Source: Flavivirga abyssicola (lineage in GTDB: Bacteria; Bacteroidota; Bacteroidia; Flavobacteriales; Flavobacteriaceae). From it: DNA of 64,000 bases. The notes below the pieces were generated by a model, which was not told where the DNA came from, did not search any database, and saw only the letters and a list, made by a program, of their open reading frames with translations. The stretch lies in assembly GCF_030540775.2 (NCBI RefSeq), contig NZ_CP141266.1, positions 1,599,001 through 1,663,000 on the forward strand, given 5' to 3'. Shown in pieces: positions 60,444 to 64,000 of this stretch (positions are counted from its first letter, which is position 1; every line of letters starts with the position of its first letter). A program made the translations under genes and the position numbers.

Positions 60444-60822
60444 CTTTATTCATTTCTTTTACGGTGCCTTTCATGATACAGGTTACGTTAAATGTAGCTC
60501 CGGGCTCAACAGCTAATTTCCCAACAACAACCTCCCCTTCAATATGAGCAGATGCTTTTAGTGTTAATGTACCTGACAGGGCTAATTTTCCAGAAAATTT
60601 ACCTTCAAAATAGGCATCTGTGCCTTGTAACGTTCCTTTAATCAAACCTGTTTTACCAACAACTACTTTTCCTGAAGTTTTAATATTTCCTTCTATAGTG
60701 CCATCAATTCTAAAATCACCTTCGCTATTAAAATCACCAACCATTTTGGTGCCTTGTGATATGATGTTTTGACTTGGTTTTGCCTCTACCATTTGTTTTT
60801 CTTTTTTATTATCGGAGAACAT
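60397..60822 (-). CDS. Bactofilin (polymer-forming cytoskeletal protein)
   Basis: 141 residues: the bactofilin core of right-handed beta-helix repeats (about 20-120, with SQGTKMVGDFNSEGDFRIDGTIEGNIKTSGKVVVG) flanked by short disordered tails, the last rich in Gln and Lys. Bactofilins form filaments at the inner membrane and guide cell-wall enzymes or chromosome segregation. It heads the atp transcript, an association likely due to the overlapping atpZ start, and follows sprE after a 16-bp gap. Confidence 0.92.
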   Translation of the reverse strand: MFSDNKKEKQMVEAKPSQNIISQGTKMVGDFNSEGDFRIDGTIEGNIKTSGKVVVGKTGLIKGTLQGTDAYFEGKFSGKLALSGTLTLKASAHIEGEVVVGKLAVEPGATFNVTCIMKGTVKEMNKGGQQQQKRPETEKTA

Positions 60823-60838
60823 AATGAATGCTATTAAT

Positions 60839-63406
60839 TTAATTGTTATTTATATTCAAATAGGCATCTAAATTTTTATGTATTTGAACAATTTGATAAT
60901 TTTCAGATGCTATTGCAAAATAGGGTTCTTTTATTTTATTTTTATCTTCTTCAATTATTAATTGACGAAATGCTTTTGCTACTTCTGCATTTTTCAGCCC
61001 ATGAACAACAATAAAGACCGTACTCGAATTATAAACATCTACAGAAGATTTTAAATCATAATATCTTATGTTTTTTAAAACTTCATCTAAGGTTTTTTGA
61101 AAGTCATAAACGTTCTCCATGTCTGGGTTTTCAAACTTAAAAATAATTTTATAATTAGTGGTTACATTATCGTCAGAAATAAAATCTTTATTTATAAGTT
61201 TAGGCAAAATACTGCCTTCAATATTTTGAGCCTGTATACCTTCTTGCGTATTTGCATAAGTAAGAGCAACATAATTGACTGCTTCTTTGTAAGCTTCATA
61301 GCCGTGCAACCTTCCTATGGCTGTAGCCTTTAATAATTCTAATTTCGGCACGATGGCATTTCCATCAAACATGCTTATATATTTTTCACTTTTAGAAATC
61401 ACCTCGGCATATTCCTGATTTCCATGTTGTTTATAAAGTGCTTCATACAAACTTTCAGGGCTGTTTTCGTCTCGACCAGATGCCAATTCCGGATGACTTA
61501 AAATAGTAGCATATCTAGAATCTGGATATTTTGAAATAATCTCATTCTTAGCAATTTCTGCCTCACCATTTTCGCCTAAAATCTCATAAATCTTATAGAG
61601 GTTATATTTAGATGGCAATATTAATCGCTCTTCTGGATTACTTTCAAGTAAATTTTGAAATTTACTCTTTGCCAATTCATATTCCTTAAACTTCTCTTTA
61701 TAAATTAACCCCAATTGATAATAAGCATAGTTACGGTCTTTAGAGATGCTATCAATTTCTTTTTCATCAGAAGGAATTTTAGAAATATAAAATTGAGGGT
61801 CAAATAATTCTTCTTCTGTAGCCAAAGCCAAAATGTCAACATTATTTGTATCGTTATACACATCTCCAGAATTTGCTTTACTAGACCATCTCCAATCGTC
61901 TTCTAAATTTCTATCGCCCCAAATTTTTATAAATTCATTTTTACCATACGCCACCGTAGTCGGGTTATAAAAATAAAACACAGGTGCTTGATTAGGCGTA
62001 CCTCTTTGAGGGTTTTGACCTCCAAAGGTGTTATTAACTGTAGCCAGACCCGTATTTCGTTTTGCTGCTTCTTCCCTTTTCTTTTTCTCTTCTTCTTCCT
62101 TCGCTTTAACCTTTAGCTTCTCAACTAATGACTCAAAGTAAGTCAACCGCTCTGCTTCAGATAAATTAACAAGCCTTAAAACACTGTCATTGACTTGTGC
62201 TTTGGCCTCATAATAAATAACATCTTCCAAATTATCCCGTTTGCGTTTAATAATACGATACGGTTTAGAGTTTAAAACTAAAGTTCCTAGTGTACTATCG
62301 TAATATTCTCCAGCGGCTTTATAAATAGACTTGTCAAAATTCATATCACCAAGAATTTCATAATTTCTAGCCTTTAATATTTTATCTCTAGAGTTCGTGC
62401 GTAATGATTTATTGTAATAAGCCGTAGCTAAAGAGTCTGATTGATTATTTAAATGATATTCTGCAATTTGATGATAAATTTTATCTAAAAAAGGTCTGTT
62501 TTCTCTATTCTCTTGAAGTTCTGTTAGTAATTCTGTTACTTCTAATTTATTACCATTCTCATAATCGAAATTTTTAATTTTTTCAATATGAGCCCCTATC
62601 ATGTAAATTCTAGGTGTTTTTCGGTTTAGTTCAATGACTTTATCAAATGCTATGTTTGCACTATCCTTCTTACCTAGCTTATTATACAATTGCCCTTGAA
62701 TAAAACGATAACGCCCGCGCTCATCATTACTCTTTGTAGCATTTGATGCTATTTCTAACTGTGTTATAGCACTATCAATAGATTTTGTATTTAAATAGGC
62801 TTGTGCCAACATAGATGTAGCATCTGCCAAATCCTGACCTGTTAATTCTTCTTGATACAAGAGGCGTTTCAGGTTTTCAATGGCTAAATCATCATTATTT
62901 AAACGAATATTCGTTTTTTCACGCCAAACTTTTGCCTGGTTTATCTTATCACTTGCTGGATATTTGTAAAGGATGTAATTAAAGGCTTCTAAGGCTGGTA
63001 TAAAACGTTGGTCAAAATATCTGGATTTTCCTAATAATAAATACGCTTCATCCATTTGTGGGTTTTTTTCTTTCCCATCAATATTCATACTGTGTTTCTG
63101 AATAGCTTTGACAGCTTTTTCTTCTGCTCTGGTAAAACTTTCGTTTTTAGATTGCCCTGGAAGCACGACTTCATCAAATATCTGCATCCGTTCAATGGGA
63201 AGGATATCCCAATAGTTATCGGTATAATTGTCATTAAGACTCAGCCTTCCTGCTTCTAAAGCATTATAGCCATTATAAAGTGTATTAAACTCTGCTGTAA
63301 GAGCATGGAAGTTTCGAGTTATAAATTTGTCCTTTTTTCTGGAGCAACTTACAACCAATAAAGTGGCACATAGAATAATTAATATCGCTTTAGAAGGTCT
63401 TTTCAA
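60839..63406 (-). CDS. sprE: SprE/PorW-like type IX secretion / gliding lipoprotein
   Basis: 855 residues with a lipoprotein signal (lipobox VVSC, Cys 21), a set of TPR-like repeats through most of the chain (for example MDEAYLLLGKSRYFDQRFIPALEAFNYILYKYPASDKINQAKVW and TSMLAQAYLNTKSIDSAITQLEIA) and a Lys/Glu/Arg-rich segment near 430-450. Length, signal and repeat layout fit SprE of Flavobacterium and PorW of Porphyromonas, needed for type IX secretion and gliding. With gldH in the window it supports a gliding lifestyle. Confidence 0.8.
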   Translation of the reverse strand: MKRPSKAILIILCATLLVVSCSRKKDKFITRNFHALTAEFNTLYNGYNALEAGRLSLNDNYTDNYWDILPIERMQIFDEVVLPGQSKNESFTRAEEKAVKAIQKHSMNIDGKEKNPQMDEAYLLLGKSRYFDQRFIPALEAFNYILYKYPASDKINQAKVWREKTNIRLNNDDLAIENLKRLLYQEELTGQDLADATSMLAQAYLNTKSIDSAITQLEIASNATKSNDERGRYRFIQGQLYNKLGKKDSANIAFDKVIELNRKTPRIYMIGAHIEKIKNFDYENGNKLEVTELLTELQENRENRPFLDKIYHQIAEYHLNNQSDSLATAYYNKSLRTNSRDKILKARNYEILGDMNFDKSIYKAAGEYYDSTLGTLVLNSKPYRIIKRKRDNLEDVIYYEAKAQVNDSVLRLVNLSEAERLTYFESLVEKLKVKAKEEEEKKKREEAAKRNTGLATVNNTFGGQNPQRGTPNQAPVFYFYNPTTVAYGKNEFIKIWGDRNLEDDWRWSSKANSGDVYNDTNNVDILALATEEELFDPQFYISKIPSDEKEIDSISKDRNYAYYQLGLIYKEKFKEYELAKSKFQNLLESNPEERLILPSKYNLYKIYEILGENGEAEIAKNEIISKYPDSRYATILSHPELASGRDENSPESLYEALYKQHGNQEYAEVISKSEKYISMFDGNAIVPKLELLKATAIGRLHGYEAYKEAVNYVALTYANTQEGIQAQNIEGSILPKLINKDFISDDNVTTNYKIIFKFENPDMENVYDFQKTLDEVLKNIRYYDLKSSVDVYNSSTVFIVVHGLKNAEVAKAFRQLIIEEDKNKIKEPYFAIASENYQIVQIHKNLDAYLNINNN

Positions 63407-63795
63407 TGCTGGTATTTTTTAGTCTAAATAAATAACTGTAAACTCACACATATATTATGTAAGTAGGTAAAAATAAACATCTTTTTTGATTAACCTATAA
63501 AATCAAACGACTTTTGGGTTAAAAGTCTCTCGCTAAGTTTTGGAATTATACGCGACTGTCTGGAATTAATAAGTGTTTTCTTTCAAATTTACAGAGGTAC
63601 TAAGTTTTTGGTATTAGCAAAAGCTTATATGTGTTCTCTCACTAAGTCGCAAAGACGGTAAACTGAGACTGAATACGGATCACTGCATCCCAAGACTGAT
63701 AACTGAAATAATATCTTATGGATTGAAATCTCTCGCTAAGGCACGGAGACGCTAAGATGGTAAACTGAGACTGAATACGGATCACTGAATACTCC
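63407..63795. other. Gap between sprE and an ABC gene, with a direct repeat
   Basis: No gene seen. The sequence includes an upstream region for sprE and two copies of a direct repeat (63636-63685 and 63730-63787). Confidence 0.7.
63636..63787. repeat. Two-copy direct repeat
   Basis: A perfect 29-bp core (GGTAAACTGAGACTGAATAC...) lies at 63657-63685 and 63759-63787. In front of each copy is a CTCTC-CTAAG-C-C-AAGAC motif with differences. About 40 bp separate the copies. Flanking CTCTCGCTAAG at 63526 is a third, partial match. Confidence 0.85.
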
Positions 63796-64000
63796 CTAAA
63801 GAACATCCGTTCCAGCAAAATGCACTTCAAGTTCTTTTAATGTGGCCTCACTTGTTTTTAAATCTTTTACAACCTCCCCTTTTTCAAGCACAACAATACG
63901 CTCACAAACATCGGTGACATGCATTAAATCGTGACTGGATATCAAAACGGTTGTGCCTTGTTTTTCTGCTAAATCTTTAATAATTCCTTTAAGACGAATT
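63796..64000 (-). CDS. ABC transporter ATP-binding protein, C-terminal part
   Basis: The minus-strand frame runs from the window edge to the TAG at 63796-63798 and gives 67 residues, starting IRLKGIIKDLAEKQGTTVLI. The H-loop of an ABC ATPase (VLISSHDLMHVTDVCERIVVLEKGEVV) is clear. The signature and Walker motifs lie beyond the right edge. The C-terminus is short, as in gliding- or export-type ATPases with a single domain. The transported substrate cannot be told from this part. Confidence 0.85.
   Translation of the reverse strand, partial: IRLKGIIKDLAEKQGTTVLISSHDLMHVTDVCERIVVLEKGEVVKDLKTSEATLKELEVHFAGTDVL

Noticed and set aside
63642-63830. Minus-strand frame of 62 codons at the right end
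   Set aside because: It runs across both copies of the direct repeat and into the ABC ATPase in the wrong frame.

Overview
The window is chromosomal DNA from an AT-rich member of the Bacteroidota, most likely a gliding Flavobacteriaceae species. The case rests on gene content: the gliding lipoprotein GldH, a SprE/PorW-like type IX secretion lipoprotein, a SusC/SusD pair with FecR anti-sigma factors, RicT next to gldH, a degenerate EnvC protein in a DUF4292/TPR operon, and an atp operon without atpD and atpC. Promoter-like TAnnTTTG motifs, frequent TAATG/ATGA gene overlaps and the lack of clear Shine-Dalgarno sequences fit the same phylum. No rRNA, tRNA, CRISPR array, prophage or intact insertion sequence was seen.

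Layout. 0-4 kb (+): DUF4442 protein (5' end probably cut by the window), then a coupled serine hydrolase / DEDDy exonuclease / double ABC ATPase operon. 4.3-5.9 kb (-): 3-oxoacid CoA-transferase subunits. 6-12.8 kb (-): ricT, gldH and two tandem class A penicillin-binding proteins; a remnant of the gldH 3' end between the paralogues shows how the duplication arose. 12.9-16.5 kb (-): trhO, a radical SAM protein, a U32 protein (TrhP-like) and a ferredoxin, an arrangement suggesting tRNA U34 hydroxylation. 16.5-17.3 kb: a large gap with hairpins and a possible 30-residue ORF. 17.3-26.5 kb: recA, an ECF sigma / membrane anti-sigma-like operon, plsC, a GlsB-type membrane protein, trpS, dprA, an HU-like/SPOR membrane protein, a thioesterase and a small lipoprotein.

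26.6-30.6 kb is the accessory part: short unrelated genes separated by long imperfect hairpins, with a ~190-bp direct repeat that carries a promoter-like motif upstream of two different genes. 30.6-37.5 kb (-) is an envelope operon: flippase, dUTPase, sugar nucleotidyltransferase, GIY-YIG protein, TPR protein, DUF4292 lipoprotein, EnvC-like protein. 38-53 kb is a nutrient uptake locus: one ECF sigma gene lies between two divergent FecR genes, one leading into susC-susD-calcium-repeat lipoprotein, the other into a thiol-disulfide lipoprotein and an M16 peptidase. A further sigma gene at 38.5 kb lacks a normal start codon. 53-63.4 kb (-): OmpA-like lipoprotein, the ATP synthase operon (atpZ, DUF6168-like, atpB, E, F, H, A, G) with a bactofilin gene overlapping atpZ, and sprE. 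The right edge holds the C-terminus of an ABC ATPase.

The most unusual sequence features are four tandem copies of a ~53-bp unit that ends in the 3' end of atpG, the gldH remnant, the hairpin-bounded accessory array, and a family of short palindromes placed directly before start codons.
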